Notes: generated by a model not told the origin, from the letters alone. DNA of 64,000 nt from Njordibacter sp028825405 (GCF_047730065.1 NZ_CP159829.1:2418001-2482000); one strand, 5' to 3'; counted from the first letter of the stretch, positions 35,520 to 45,099 are shown. Made by a program: numbers and translations.

Positions 35520-36815
35520 ATGGCGCATCACCATGATACCAAGCAAGTCTCCTTTAATGAGGCAACCCGTGCATGGGCAAAAATTGGCTTATTGTCGTTT
35601 GGTGGACCTACCGCACAAATAGCCTTAATGCACAGGATTGTGGTGGAACAAAAAAAATGGTTAAGCGAAGCCCAATTTTTAAACGCCCTTAGTTTTTGTA
35701 TGCTCCTACCAGGCCCAGAGGCAATGCAACTGGGCACCTATGTAGGTTGGCGTTTACACGGTTGGCGGGGGGGAATGACAGCAGGTCTGTTGTTCGTCAT
35801 ACCTGGAGCAGTTGTGGTTTTAGTGCTCGCCATGATCTACGCATCTTTTGGCAATATCTCCTGGGTTGAAAGCCTTTTTTGGGGCGTTAAGGCTGCTGTG
35901 GTTGTGATTGTCATTGAAGCCTTGTTACGGGTATCTAAAAAAGCTCTCAAAGGCGCTGAGCATTGGCTATTAGCTTTAGTGTCTTTTATTTCAATTTTCT
36001 TTTTAGCGTTACCCTTTCCCCTAATTATATTGTTGGCAGCCACCTATGGGTTTTTGCGTTTTCAAAGTCATTTGGATAACAGCCTCGTCAACAAGAGCCA
36101 CCCACCTTTTTTCCAAACCATTAAGACCCTCACCTTTTGGTTAACTCTTTGGCTACTGCCACAGTTTTTATTAATGTGGGCACTAGGACCAGACCAAATA
36201 TTAAGTGACATCGGCTGGTTTTTTTCAAAGCTGGCCATTGTCACCTTTGGGGGAGCTTATGCAGTATTAGCTTATATGGGCCAAGATGTTGTGGTCACTC
36301 ACGGCTGGCTTAGTGCTGGGCAAATGATGGACGGTTTGGGTTTAGCAGAAACAACGCCTGGGCCCCTCATTTTAGTAACTGAATTTGTTGGCTATTTAGC
36401 CGCATTTCAAGAGGGTGGCCGCCATAGTTGGGTGATGGGCATTTATGGCGCAATAGTGGCCATTTGGGTGACCTTTATCCCTTGTTTTATGTGGATATTT
36501 TCTGGTGCTCCTTACATCGAATGGATCAACCATCAACCCCGATTAAAAGGTGCGTTAGTCGGTATTACAGCGGCTGTTGTTGGTGTTATTTTAAATTTAT
36601 CGGTTTGGTTTGGCTTACATGTATTTTTTACTCGTGTAGAACTTCACAAGTTTGGGTGGTTGATGCTTTGGACACCTGATGTGCTAACCCTAGATTGGCC
36701 TGTCGTTGGACTCACCTTAGCGTGTGCTTACTTACTACTTAAAAGACATTGGGGCATCGCCCCAGTTTTGGCTGCATCAGCGGGTTTAGCCCTTTTATTG
36801 CAGGTCATGGCGTGA
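35520..36815 (+). CDS. chrA: Chromate transporter, two-domain ChrA (CHR family)
   Basis: This 431-residue inner-membrane protein has two homologous CHR halves and about ten hydrophobic segments. The first half starts IGLLSFGGPTAQIALMH with EKKWLS-like residues after it; the second repeats the theme as VTFGGAYAVLAYM followed by TTPGPLILVTEFVGY. Characterised long-chain members export chromate by proton antiport; many homologues are untested. I use ATG 35520 because the 25 residues added by an upstream GTG (35445) do not resemble the family. Confidence 0.88.
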   Translation: MAHHHDTKQVSFNEATRAWAKIGLLSFGGPTAQIALMHRIVVEQKKWLSEAQFLNALSFCMLLPGPEAMQLGTYVGWRLHGWRGGMTAGLLFVIPGAVVVLVLAMIYASFGNISWVESLFWGVKAAVVVIVIEALLRVSKKALKGAEHWLLALVSFISIFFLALPFPLIILLAATYGFLRFQSHLDNSLVNKSHPPFFQTIKTLTFWLTLWLLPQFLLMWALGPDQILSDIGWFFSKLAIVTFGGAYAVLAYMGQDVVVTHGWLSAGQMMDGLGLAETTPGPLILVTEFVGYLAAFQEGGRHSWVMGIYGAIVAIWVTFIPCFMWIFSGAPYIEWINHQPRLKGALVGITAAVVGVILNLSVWFGLHVFFTRVELHKFGWLMLWTPDVLTLDWPVVGLTLACAYLLLKRHWGIAPVLAASAGLALLLQVMA

Positions 36816-36886
36816 ATTTTTACCGCGAGTCATTGGTGACCATGGACGCTTGATGAAGTCACCCTTGATAGATCACCTAAAAACCA

Positions 36887-37636
36887 TCACAACAATTGAA
36901 TTTGACTTGCTGATGCGTCGATTGGCGTGCGTTGCCAATCGATAGGGTTGAGGCCCTGCTCTACTAAATAGACATTAGTTTTAGAAAAGTGGCCACAGCC
37001 TAAGAAGCCTCGATAGGCCGATAAAGGTGATGGATGAACGGCTTTGAGTACACAATGTTTTTTAGCGTCAATAAGAGCCGCTTTATTTTGTGCAGGTTTG
37101 CCCCACAACAAAAACACGAGGCCTGATCGTTGCTTATTGAGCGCCCTAATCACCTCATCCGTCAGACTTTCCCATCCCTGACCTTGGTGGGCCCCCGCTT
37201 GACTCTGTGCGACAGTGAGCACTGTGTTCAACATGAGCACCCCTTGCTGTGCCCATTGGCTTAAATCGCCATGGGTGGCTGACCGAATGGCTAAATCAGC
37301 GTGTAACTCTTTTAGCACATTGCGCAAGGATGGGGGCGTTTTAACACCTTCATTTACGGAAAAGCTCAACCCATGAGCTTGGGGTAAGCCCTGCTCCACT
37401 CCATGATATGGGTCTTGACCCAAAATCACGACTTTGACCTGCTTAAATGGCGTTAGTTTAAAGGCGTTAAACCAATCTTTTTGAGCCGGTAACACCTTAA
37501 TCTGCTGATCTAACTGAATTTGAAGAAAGGTAGCCAGTCGTTCAACTTGTGGCAGCTGTAAGCAAGGTTGCAACACCCTAAGCCAGCCCTCATCAAGCTG
37601 GTCTAGGTGTGCATCTTGCCAAATAGATTGAGCCAC
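36887..37636 (-). CDS. ung: Uracil-DNA glycosylase
   Basis: This 249-residue family 1 enzyme removes uracil from DNA. The water-activating motif GQDPYHG contains Asp75, and HPSPLSAYRGF near residue 205 is the DNA-intercalation loop with the catalytic His. It ends in ordinary fashion and follows lysS after 15 bases on the same strand, so it may be read from the prfB-lysS promoter. It is slightly longer than the usual 225-230 residues because of extensions at both ends. Confidence 0.95.
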   Translation of the reverse strand: MAQSIWQDAHLDQLDEGWLRVLQPCLQLPQVERLATFLQIQLDQQIKVLPAQKDWFNAFKLTPFKQVKVVILGQDPYHGVEQGLPQAHGLSFSVNEGVKTPPSLRNVLKELHADLAIRSATHGDLSQWAQQGVLMLNTVLTVAQSQAGAHQGQGWESLTDEVIRALNKQRSGLVFLLWGKPAQNKAALIDAKKHCVLKAVHPSPLSAYRGFLGCGHFSKTNVYLVEQGLNPIDWQRTPIDASASQIQLL

Positions 37637-37651
37637 AATTGGACCAAAAAG

Positions 37652-39148
37652 CTATTTAGCTTCGGGGCGCATGTGCGGAAACAACAACACATCACGAATC
37701 GAAGGCGCATCGGTAAACAGCATGACCAAGCGATCAATACCGATGCCCTCACCTGCCGTAGGTGGCATGCCATATTCAAGCGCCGCTATGTAATCTGCGT
37801 CATAATGCATGGCTTCATCGTCACCCGCATCTTTCTCAGCGACTTGAGCTAGGAAACGCTCAGCTTGATCTTCGGCATCATTAAGTTCTGAGAATCCATT
37901 AGCAATTTCACGACCACCAACAAAGAATTCAAAACGATCAGTAACAAATGGGTCGAGGTCGTTACGACGGGCTAAGGGGGAAACCTCAGCGGGATAATGC
38001 GTAATAAAGGTAGGCTGATCTAATCGGTCTTCTACGGTCTTTTCAAAAATTTCAATTTGCACCTTGCCCAATCCATAATAAGGCTTCAGTGGAATGCCAA
38101 GATTTTCAGCAATGGCGCGAGCACCTGTTTCATCGGCTAACTGATCTGCTTTAAGGTCTGGGTTATAGTGCAAAATGGAGTCAAATACCGAGATGCGTTT
38201 AAACGGTTGAGCAAAGTCAAATTCGCTACCTTGATAGGTAACTTTGCTGTTACCCAGCACAGACTCAGCAATGTGGCGTAACATACCTTCGGTTAAGTCC
38301 ATAAGGTCGCGATAGTCAGCATAGGACCAGTAGAACTCTAGCATGGTAAATTCTGGGTTATGGCGCGTAGACAAGCCTTCGTTACGGAAATTTCGATTAA
38401 TTTCAAACACACGCTCAAAGCCACCCACAACTAACCGTTTAAGGTAAAGCTCTGGGGCAACCCGCAGGTACATATCACGGTCTAGGGCATTGTGATGGGT
38501 AATAAAGGGACGGGCTGAGGCACCACCAGGTATCACCTGCATCATGGGAGTTTCTACCTCCATGAACTCGCGCTTAATAAGGTACTGACGAATGGCTTCG
38601 ACCACACGTGTGCGAATAATGAAGGTATTGCGGGATTCTTCATTCACAATAAGATCAACATAGCGCTGACGATAACGCATTTCTTGATCTGCAAGACCAT
38701 GATGCTTATCAGGCAGGGGACGCAGGGCTTTGGTGAGTAACTGGGGATCAGACATATCCACAAAAAGATCACCTTTACCCGATTTTTGTAAGGTGCCTAC
38801 TACCCCCACAATATCACCAAGGTCCCAGGTCTTGATTTCCTCTAGTTGCTCTGGTTGCAAGCCTTTGCGGTTAACATACAACTGAACACGACCAGACACG
38901 TCCTGAATTTCCATGAAGGCGCCACGATTACGAATGATACGACCGGCAACCTTGACCTGCATAGCCAAGCCTTCTAACTCAGGCTTATCTTTTTCCCCAT
39001 GGGCCTGCTGCAGGTCTTGGGCGTAGCTATCGCGGCGAAAATCGTTAGGAAAGGCATTGCCCACCGCTCGACGCTTGGCTAATTTAGCACGACGCTCAGC
39101 AATTAATTTGTTGTCGTCTTGCGTTAAACTTTCGTTAGTATCATTCAT
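37652..39148 (-). CDS. lysS: Lysyl-tRNA synthetase, class II
   Basis: This 498-residue enzyme charges tRNA-Lys. The N-terminal OB-fold anticodon domain spans about 55-150. Class II motif 2 is FRNEGLSTRHNPEFTMLEFY and motif 3 is GIGIDRLVMLF near the C-terminus, ending FPHMRPEAK. It lies 58 bases downstream of prfB, the prfB-lysS order known in enterobacteria. The window thus carries this full synthetase and its truncated paralogue EpmA. Confidence 0.97.
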   Translation of the reverse strand: MNDTNESLTQDDNKLIAERRAKLAKRRAVGNAFPNDFRRDSYAQDLQQAHGEKDKPELEGLAMQVKVAGRIIRNRGAFMEIQDVSGRVQLYVNRKGLQPEQLEEIKTWDLGDIVGVVGTLQKSGKGDLFVDMSDPQLLTKALRPLPDKHHGLADQEMRYRQRYVDLIVNEESRNTFIIRTRVVEAIRQYLIKREFMEVETPMMQVIPGGASARPFITHHNALDRDMYLRVAPELYLKRLVVGGFERVFEINRNFRNEGLSTRHNPEFTMLEFYWSYADYRDLMDLTEGMLRHIAESVLGNSKVTYQGSEFDFAQPFKRISVFDSILHYNPDLKADQLADETGARAIAENLGIPLKPYYGLGKVQIEIFEKTVEDRLDQPTFITHYPAEVSPLARRNDLDPFVTDRFEFFVGGREIANGFSELNDAEDQAERFLAQVAEKDAGDDEAMHYDADYIAALEYGMPPTAGEGIGIDRLVMLFTDAPSIRDVLLFPHMRPEAK

Positions 39149-39206
39149 AAGTCTAGGTTCTATTCTTGGGTCAAGGTCTTTTATGTGGTTGCTTGCTTGA
39201 TTGGAT

Positions 39207-40305
39207 TCATAACCCAGCTTTTAAGCTGGCTACAATAAACTGGTCTAAGTCACCATCCAACACCTTATCACAACCACCGGTTTGTACGTTGGTGCGCAGG
39301 TCTTTAATGCGTTGGTCATCAAGCACGTAAGAACGGATCTGGCTGCCCCAGCCGATATCTGATTTAGTGTCTTCTAGGGCTTGAGAGGCCTCTTGGCGCT
39401 TGAGCATTTCTTGCTCGTACAACTTTGCGCGCAGCTGTTTCATAGCTGAATCTCGGTTTTGGTGTTGCGATCGTTGATTCTGACACTGCACCACAATTCC
39501 CGAAGGAGCGTGAGTTAGACGCACGGCAGAATCTGTTTTGTTAACGTGCTGACCACCAGCACCACTGGCACGATAGGTATCTACCCTCAGGTCAGCTGGA
39601 TTAATCTCTATGTCTATATTGTCATCAATTTCTGGCGATACAAAGACTGAAGCAAAGGAAGTGTGCCGGCGACTACTAGAATCAAATGGCGACTTTCGCA
39701 CTAAACGATGCACGCCTGTTTCTGTGCGCAACCAGCCAAAGGCATAATCACCATCAAAACGAATGGTGGCACTTTTTATACCTGCAACATCACCATCACT
39801 CACTTCCATAAGCTCAACTTTAAAACCTTTTTGTTCACCCCAGCGCAGGTACATGCGTAAAATCATACTGGCCCAGTCCTGTGCCTCAGTGCCACCAGAA
39901 CCTGATTGAATATCTAAAAAAGCCGCGTTAGCATCCATCTCGCCAGAAAACATGCGCCGAAACTCAAGCTTTTCTAAACTCATGGTTAGAGCATCCAGCT
40001 CAGACTGTACCTCGTCAAGCGTATCTTGATCGTTTTCTTCAACCGCCAAATCCAGTAATTCGCGGGCATCAATTAGGCCTGAGTCCATGGTGTCGATGGT
40101 ATTAACCACACCCTCAAGTAAAGATCGCTCTTTCCCTAAGGCCTGGGCCCGTTCTGCGTCGTTCCATACATCAGGTTGCTCGAGTTCACGCTCGACTTCA
40201 ACTAGGCGCTCTTGTTTGTCGGCATAGTCAAAGGTACCCCCTAAGCACTTGGGTGCGTTCAGCTAGGTCTTTCATGGCTTGGATGTAGGGATTGATTTCA
40301 AACAT
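39207..40305 (-). CDS. prfB: Peptide chain release factor 2, with programmed +1 frameshift
   Basis: RF2 releases peptides at UGA and UAA. The gene begins at ATG 40305 and reads 25 codons to an in-frame TGA at 40230-40228. Just before it are the internal Shine-Dalgarno-like AGGGGG (40242-40237) and the slippery CTT TGA C. A +1 shift continues at GAC (40229) for 340 residues, giving 365 in total, the Escherichia coli length. SPF-type codon recognition (KSPFDSSSRRH) and the GGQ hydrolysis motif (GAGGQHVNKT) are present. High RF2 favours stopping at the TGA, so the gene is autoregulated. Confidence 0.96.
40227..40242 (-). promoter_or_regulatory. prfB +1 recoding site
   Basis: On the minus strand the site reads AGGGGGTACCTTTGAC: an SD-like AGGGGG, a three-base spacer, the slippery CUU codon, the UGA stop and a C, which makes termination inefficient. 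This is the classical RF2 frameshift signal. Confidence 0.95.
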
Positions 40306-40357
40306 TATGGCATTACCAGCAAAGCAGGCGCTCTAGTTAGTGCAAATTTATGGCGGC

Positions 40358-40363
40358 ATTATA
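40358..40363 (-). promoter_or_regulatory. -10 box of a possible prfB promoter
   Basis: A TATAAT on the minus strand lies 52 bases before the prfB start in the 250-base gap up to the yccU-like gene. No good -35 box is visible at the standard distance. Nothing else in that gap is recognisable. Confidence 0.4.
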
Positions 40364-40555
40364 CCCGATAGTGGTGATTTTTGGCACCGTTTACCCGTCA
40401 CTTTATGAGAGAGTTTTAGACTAAGATTGATGGATTTTGTTGTGACCTAATAATCACACCAGATGAGAATATGCTATTTAGAAAGATCGGTGTCTGCCCA
40501 TTAATCTTAAAAATACTGCATTAAGGCGCAACCTTGGCCACCTATCTTAAAGTAC

Positions 40556-40969
40556 TTAGTTAAGCTGAGGAAACTCAATTTTAGGACAACGGTCCATCAC
40601 CACAGTAATGCCAGCAGCCCTTGCCTTGGCGGCTGCATCTGCATGGTAAATGCCTAACTGCATCCACATCACCTTAGCCCCAATAGCAATGACCTCATCA
40701 GCCAAAGCCAGCATGGCTTCACTGGCACGAAAACAATCCACCATATCCACATGCATGGGAATGGCAGTAAGGTTTGGGTAGCAGGTTAAACCTAAGATGG
40801 TCTGATGCTGAGGGTGCACCGGAATAATATGGTAGCCCTGCTGTTGAAGGTACAAAGCCACTTGATGACTGGCACGGTGGGGCTTGGGGGACAAGCCTAC
40901 CACCGCAATGGTTTTTACCTGATCACGAATGTGTTTAATATCATTGTTGGTTAAGCCGTCAATAGCCAT
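40556..40969 (-). CDS. CoA-binding domain protein, YccU family
   Basis: This 137-residue Rossmann-fold protein belongs to the CoA_binding_2/YccU family: TIAVVGLSPKPHRASHQVA, GYHIIPVHP and VWMQLGI are its landmarks. It resembles the CoA-binding domain of succinyl-CoA synthetase but stands alone. Biological role is not established. It follows queD after three bases and ends the queC-queE-queD unit. Confidence 0.88.
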   Translation of the reverse strand: MAIDGLTNNDIKHIRDQVKTIAVVGLSPKPHRASHQVALYLQQQGYHIIPVHPQHQTILGLTCYPNLTAIPMHVDMVDCFRASEAMLALADEVIAIGAKVMWMQLGIYHADAAAKARAAGITVVMDRCPKIEFPQLN

Positions 40970-40972
40970 GCA

Positions 40973-41329
40973 TTATTCGCCTATATAAACACAACCAGAG
41001 GTGCAGGTTTCTTTCAACTCTAAGCGTGCAAGCTGCGGCAGTAGTGGTTTCAGCTGTTGCCAAATCCATTGCACCATGACTTCACTAGTCGGATTTTCTA
41101 AGCCTTTAATATCGTTTAAGTAGTTATGGTCTAACTGGTCATAAAGGGGTTTAAAAATCTGTTTAATATCACCAAAATCCATAATCCAACCCGTTGTTTC
41201 ACCCACAGGGCCAGTCACCACAATACGTAATTGAAAGGTATGACCATGCAAACGACCACACTTATGCCCTACTGGAACGTTAGGTAAAAAGTGCGCTGAA
41301 TCAAAGCTGAAGTCTTTATATATTTCCAT
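40973..41329 (-). CDS. queD: 6-carboxytetrahydropterin synthase QueD
   Basis: This 118-residue T-fold enzyme converts dihydroneopterin triphosphate to 6-carboxytetrahydropterin, the first committed step to queuosine. Zinc ligands are the His in FDSAHFL and the two in RLHGHTF; the catalytic Cys is in GHKCGRLH. I use ATG 41329, which overlaps the queE stop by one base (TAATG). An upstream GTG at 41374 would add residues that are only queE sequence in another frame. Confidence 0.95.
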   Translation of the reverse strand: MEIYKDFSFDSAHFLPNVPVGHKCGRLHGHTFQLRIVVTGPVGETTGWIMDFGDIKQIFKPLYDQLDHNYLNDIKGLENPTSEVMVQWIWQQLKPLLPQLARLELKETCTSGCVYIGE

Positions 41330-41979
41330 TAACGGATGCCTGTAATTTTGTGGGTTTGCAAACTTAAACGCCACTGAGGGTGACGCAAGCAGTAATCAAC
41401 CGTTTGTTGCACATAATTGTCGTCATCATTAGAAGTGGCTATGTAAGACTTATCTAGTGGTTGTAGGTAATAATGTTCAAACTCAAAATCAATAAACTGT
41501 TCTGGCATAGCTTGGCGCTGTGGGTATACAAGTTTGAGTTCATGCCCAGTGATTTGCACAACGTTGGAGCTGCCTTTAGGACTTACACAAATCCAGTCAA
41601 TAGTGGCCGGAACCGGTATCGTGCCATTCGTTTCTATAGCAATTTCAAAACCCTGATCGTGCAGTTCGTGCACCAAAGCTTGGTCGACCTGCAACATCGG
41701 CTCACCCCCCGTGAGCACGACGAGTGGTTGGCCTGGCATGCCTTCTGGCCAACAGCTAGCAATTAACTGTGCCAAATCTTGGGCCTCATAACGTCCTCCT
41801 AGGGTGCCATCCACCCCCACAAAGTCAGTGTCACAAAAATCACAGATGCTAGTACCGCGGCGCGCCTCACTACCAGTCCAAAGATTACAGCCTGCAAAAC
41901 GACAAAAAACTGCAGGTCGTCCAGCTTGTCGGCCTTCACCTTGGAGGGTATAAAAAATTTCTTTAACAGCATACATCAT
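41329..41979 (-). CDS. queE: 7-carboxy-7-deazaguanine synthase QueE
   Basis: This 216-residue radical SAM enzyme contracts the pterin ring to 7-carboxy-7-deazaguanine. Its cluster motif is the long-spaced CX14CX2C: Cys31, Cys46 and Cys49 (AGCNLW ... ICDFCDT). This variant is known from Burkholderia-type QueE, unlike the standard CxxxCxxC. GGEP and the C-terminal substrate segment are intact. It overlaps both queC and queD by one base, so the three genes are translationally coupled. Confidence 0.94.
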   Translation of the reverse strand: MMYAVKEIFYTLQGEGRQAGRPAVFCRFAGCNLWTGSEARRGTSICDFCDTDFVGVDGTLGGRYEAQDLAQLIASCWPEGMPGQPLVVLTGGEPMLQVDQALVHELHDQGFEIAIETNGTIPVPATIDWICVSPKGSSNVVQITGHELKLVYPQRQAMPEQFIDFEFEHYYLQPLDKSYIATSNDDDNYVQQTVDYCLRHPQWRLSLQTHKITGIR

Positions 41980-42644
41980 CAGATTTGCACGTAAGGCACT
42001 GGGTCTGTGAGACCCATTTTAGCAAAAGCGTCTAAACGCTCAACACAAGAACCACATTGACCACAGGCTTTTTCTTGACCCAAGTAGCAAGTCCAAGTTT
42101 GGCGGTAATCTAAACCCATGTCTACGCCTGCTTGCAGAATAGCTTGTTTAGTTGCATGTAAAAAAGGGCTGATGATTTGCACATCATCATAATTTGCGAT
42201 GGCAGATACAACATTCATCGCATCGACAAATTCAGGGCGGCAATCGGGGTAGATGTCATGATCACCAGCATGAGCGCCATAAAATACCTGTGTGGTGCCT
42301 AAGGACACGGCATAACCGATGGCCATAGATAATAAAATCATATTACGGTTAGGAACCACCGTAGACTTCATATTATCTTCTTCATACTCTCCCATGGGAA
42401 TGTCTATATCTGAAGAGGTAAGCGATGAACCTTGCAGTAATTGGTTGATCGCAGTGATGTCGACTAACTTATGCGATACCCCTAAATCTTCACACACTCT
42501 CACTGCCACATCCAGTTCTTTACTATGGCGTTGGCCATAGTTAAACGACAGGGCATAGACATCATAACCTTGCTGCAAAGCAAGGTGTAAGACAGTAAAG
42601 GAGTCCATGCCACCAGAATAGATGACAACTGCTTTTGGTTTCAT
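41979..42644 (-). CDS. queC: 7-cyano-7-deazaguanine synthase QueC
   Basis: This 221-residue ATP-dependent enzyme turns 7-carboxy-7-deazaguanine into preQ0. The N-terminal PP-loop SGGMDSFT binds ATP. A C-terminal zinc site is formed by the cysteines of TCYLGQEKACGQCGSC. I prefer ATG 42644; a TTG at 42662 would add six residues. It heads the queC-queE-queD-yccU unit, 59 bases after metF on the same strand. Confidence 0.95.
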   Translation of the reverse strand: MKPKAVVIYSGGMDSFTVLHLALQQGYDVYALSFNYGQRHSKELDVAVRVCEDLGVSHKLVDITAINQLLQGSSLTSSDIDIPMGEYEEDNMKSTVVPNRNMILLSMAIGYAVSLGTTQVFYGAHAGDHDIYPDCRPEFVDAMNVVSAIANYDDVQIISPFLHATKQAILQAGVDMGLDYRQTWTCYLGQEKACGQCGSCVERLDAFAKMGLTDPVPYVQI

Positions 42645-42703
42645 AAGGCGGCTAATCTGCAAGGCGAATATTTAAGCCGCGCAGTATACCTTATGCTTAC
42701 TGT

Positions 42704-43549
42704 TTACGCACTTTTTGCCAGTTTAGCTGGCTTCAAAGCATGCAAAATTCCATGCACCCACTGGGGCCTATTTAGAGTGTACAAATGCACTTGATCAAGC
42801 CCCTGCTCAGCTAACTGCTCAATTTGTTTTACCGCAACCTCAATAGCTAATTTAAATTGATCATTTGAATCACTCAAACGTTCAAATGGAGCCACGATGT
42901 TAGCAGGCACAGTCGCTCCGCAGCGGGCAGAAAAAAGTTGTATGGCCACAATATCGTGAATCGGCATAATTCCCACGACGATAGGTACAGTGATGGCGAG
43001 CCCACGGACTCGGTCAGCAAACCTAAGCAAAGTCTCAGTGTCATAGCAGTACTGCGTCATAATTTGACTAGCCCCCGCTGTCACCTTCGACGCTAAATGG
43101 CCTATATCTGCAATGGCATTAGGTGCGTCTGGGTGAGTTTCAGGGTAGCCAGCAACTGAAATGGTGCCATCAAACCAGTGTCTTAACCCTGCGACTAAAT
43201 CAGCACCATAAGCATAACCTTGCGGATGAGGGGTAAAGGGCCCACTAGGACTGTCACCACGCAAAGCCACGAGGTGATCAACACCTTCTTTTACAAATGT
43301 CTGAGCTGTTTTATTAATTTCTACGGCACTGGCACCCGCAGCAGTAATATGGGCAGCAGCAGGGTGCCCTCGCTGCTGTAACCTTTGAATGGCATTAAAG
43401 CTTTCTACCTGACTTGAACCACCGGCACCATAGGTCATTGAACAAAATTTAGGCTGCCAAGTCGCAAGTCCGGTAAGGCAGGTGTCTAAAGCGAGGCTAC
43501 TCACACTAGATTTAGGTGGGAAAAACTCAAAGGAATAACGGCAATTCAA
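42704..43549 (-). CDS. metF: 5,10-methylenetetrahydrofolate reductase
   Basis: This 281-residue FAD TIM-barrel enzyme makes 5-methyltetrahydrofolate for methionine synthesis. FEFFPPKS at the N-terminus with the catalytic Glu, SMTYGAGGSS, and VALRGDSP are family landmarks. It lies between the cobalamin-salvage genes and queC. That neighbourhood is suggestive, since B12-dependent MetH uses its product, but 126 bases separate it from cobS and operon membership is uncertain. Confidence 0.94.
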   Translation of the reverse strand: MNCRYSFEFFPPKSSVSSLALDTCLTGLATWQPKFCSMTYGAGGSSQVESFNAIQRLQQRGHPAAAHITAAGASAVEINKTAQTFVKEGVDHLVALRGDSPSGPFTPHPQGYAYGADLVAGLRHWFDGTISVAGYPETHPDAPNAIADIGHLASKVTAGASQIMTQYCYDTETLLRFADRVRGLAITVPIVVGIMPIHDIVAIQLFSARCGATVPANIVAPFERLSDSNDQFKLAIEVAVKQIEQLAEQGLDQVHLYTLNRPQWVHGILHALKPAKLAKSA

Positions 43550-43675
43550 GGCATACTCCAGTATTGACAGAAGAAATTAAACAATGTCTATTATGTCAGT
43601 TTGGGGTATGCCTCTGGGTGAAAGCTTTAGGTTAAAGATGAATGGTATTCAAGTTATGGTGCAACTAGACAAGAC

Positions 43676-44479
43676 TTACAACGCCATAGACAAAGCCAGT
43701 AGCAAAAATAATTCCGTCATTTCAATACTTGCTCCAGCCGTATCTCCTGTCCAACCATGAATGCGTTGCAGCATTAAACGGCGCATCAGGCCATACCCAA
43801 TGGCTGCTGTAGTTAACACGACTAAAGATAACCAAAGGTTGAGGTAAAGCATGAGCAGTGCTAATGATATACACCAAAACCAAACCCAATGGATCTGTGC
43901 TTGGTTTTTAAGCTCCGTTCCTAAACCCTCAGTGCGAACATAGGGTGTATGCACGATCAGCAGCATGACTTCAAAGCGGGCCAACACAGGCACGAATACT
44001 AGCGCCAACCACTGCCAAGTAGGGGCTAATTGGATAACGGCAATCACTTCACTCAACGCCAACCACTTGAGCAATAATACCAGCACTAACACGATCACTG
44101 CAGAAGGACCACAGGTTGGATCTTTCATTAAATCCAAGGTACGTTGTTTATCACCAAAACCACCTAACCAAGCATCAGCACTATCAGCTAAGCCGTCCAA
44201 ATGCAGCCCACCCGTTAGCCACACCCATAAAACCAAAACGAAGGCGGCCTGCATGGACGTAGTCACATCTAATTGAAGCCAACGCAGCAATAATGGCACA
44301 CTGATTAAAGCACCCCCAATAACCGCCCCTACGATGGGGTAATAAAGCAGGGCTTTTCCTGCCACTTGTGGTGTCGGCACCTTATTTGCTATAGAAAAAA
44401 TGCGATAAACAGGGATGCGTGTTAAAAATTGAAAAGCCAGAACTAAAGCATGATAGTGTCGATTAAACATCAAAAACAT
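43676..44479 (-). CDS. cobS: Adenosylcobinamide-GDP ribazoletransferase CobS
   Basis: This 267-residue multi-span membrane enzyme joins adenosylcobinamide-GDP to alpha-ribazole, completing the cobalamin nucleotide loop. FLTRIPV near the N-terminus and GGLHLDGLADSADAWLGG (about 89-106) with its acidic metal-binding residues are diagnostic. A second ATG at 44470 has better spacing from GGGA and may be the real start. It follows cobC by four bases. Confidence 0.93.
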   Translation of the reverse strand: MFLMFNRHYHALVLAFQFLTRIPVYRIFSIANKVPTPQVAGKALLYYPIVGAVIGGALISVPLLLRWLQLDVTTSMQAAFVLVLWVWLTGGLHLDGLADSADAWLGGFGDKQRTLDLMKDPTCGPSAVIVLVLVLLLKWLALSEVIAVIQLAPTWQWLALVFVPVLARFEVMLLIVHTPYVRTEGLGTELKNQAQIHWVWFWCISLALLMLYLNLWLSLVVLTTAAIGYGLMRRLMLQRIHGWTGDTAGASIEMTELFLLLALSMAL

Positions 44480-44483
44480 CCCA

Positions 44484-45083
44484 CTAAGAAGAAAAGTCTA
44501 GACTAAGATGGTAGTCAGGTTGGCCACTTTCATTGTCAAAGGATGCTACCTTTAAGCAAGCAACGCTAGCGTAGGGTAGGTTAACATTAAACATCCCTTT
44601 AGCATCCATATGTAAAATAGCCCCTAATATAGCCCTAATCACCCCCCCGTGAGTAACGAGCAGTAGGTGTTCAGATTTTTGCGCAATGGCGAGTTTAACA
44701 TGCTCGTGCAGCGCCTCCATCACCCGAGTTTGTAATTGAGAAACTGTTTCACCATTGGGTGCAGAGCTTTCCATTGGGTTATTCCAGAACGCACTCACCG
44801 CCTCTGGATCGGCGCGCCATATATCAGCGCGTAACTTGCCATCCCAATCACCAAAAGATATTTCTTTTAAACGTTCATCTAATTGTGTCTTAGGCTCAAT
44901 TGAATTTGCAAACTCTGCACAGCGGCACAAAGGAGAACTCACCAAATAATCTACTGGCAAAGAAAAGCCTGCGAAGCTTTGCTGCATTTGCGCTAAGCCA
45001 TCTGCACTTAAGGCCACATCAGTGTGGCCCCGATAAATATCATCTGCCATGGTTTTTCCATGGCGCAATAAGCTGACTTTCAT
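44484..45083 (-). CDS. cobC: Alpha-ribazole phosphatase / histidine phosphatase CobC
   Basis: This 199-residue histidine phosphatase carries the RHG motif with nucleophile His8 and a second catalytic His in LVTHGGVIRA. Between cobT and cobS it is best read as CobC, which removes the phosphate from alpha-ribazole phosphate or adenosylcobalamin phosphate. I start at ATG 45083, 16 bases after the cobT stop; a longer frame would run back into cobT. Confidence 0.9.
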   Translation of the reverse strand: MKVSLLRHGKTMADDIYRGHTDVALSADGLAQMQQSFAGFSLPVDYLVSSPLCRCAEFANSIEPKTQLDERLKEISFGDWDGKLRADIWRADPEAVSAFWNNPMESSAPNGETVSQLQTRVMEALHEHVKLAIAQKSEHLLLVTHGGVIRAILGAILHMDAKGMFNVNLPYASVACLKVASFDNESGQPDYHLSLDFSS

Positions 45084-45099
45084 ATTCTGTATGCCGTCA

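Noticed and set aside
39207..40109. prfB as a 300-residue protein starting at an internal codon
   Set aside because: The conserved N-terminal region and the recoding site lie upstream; the full product starts at 40305.
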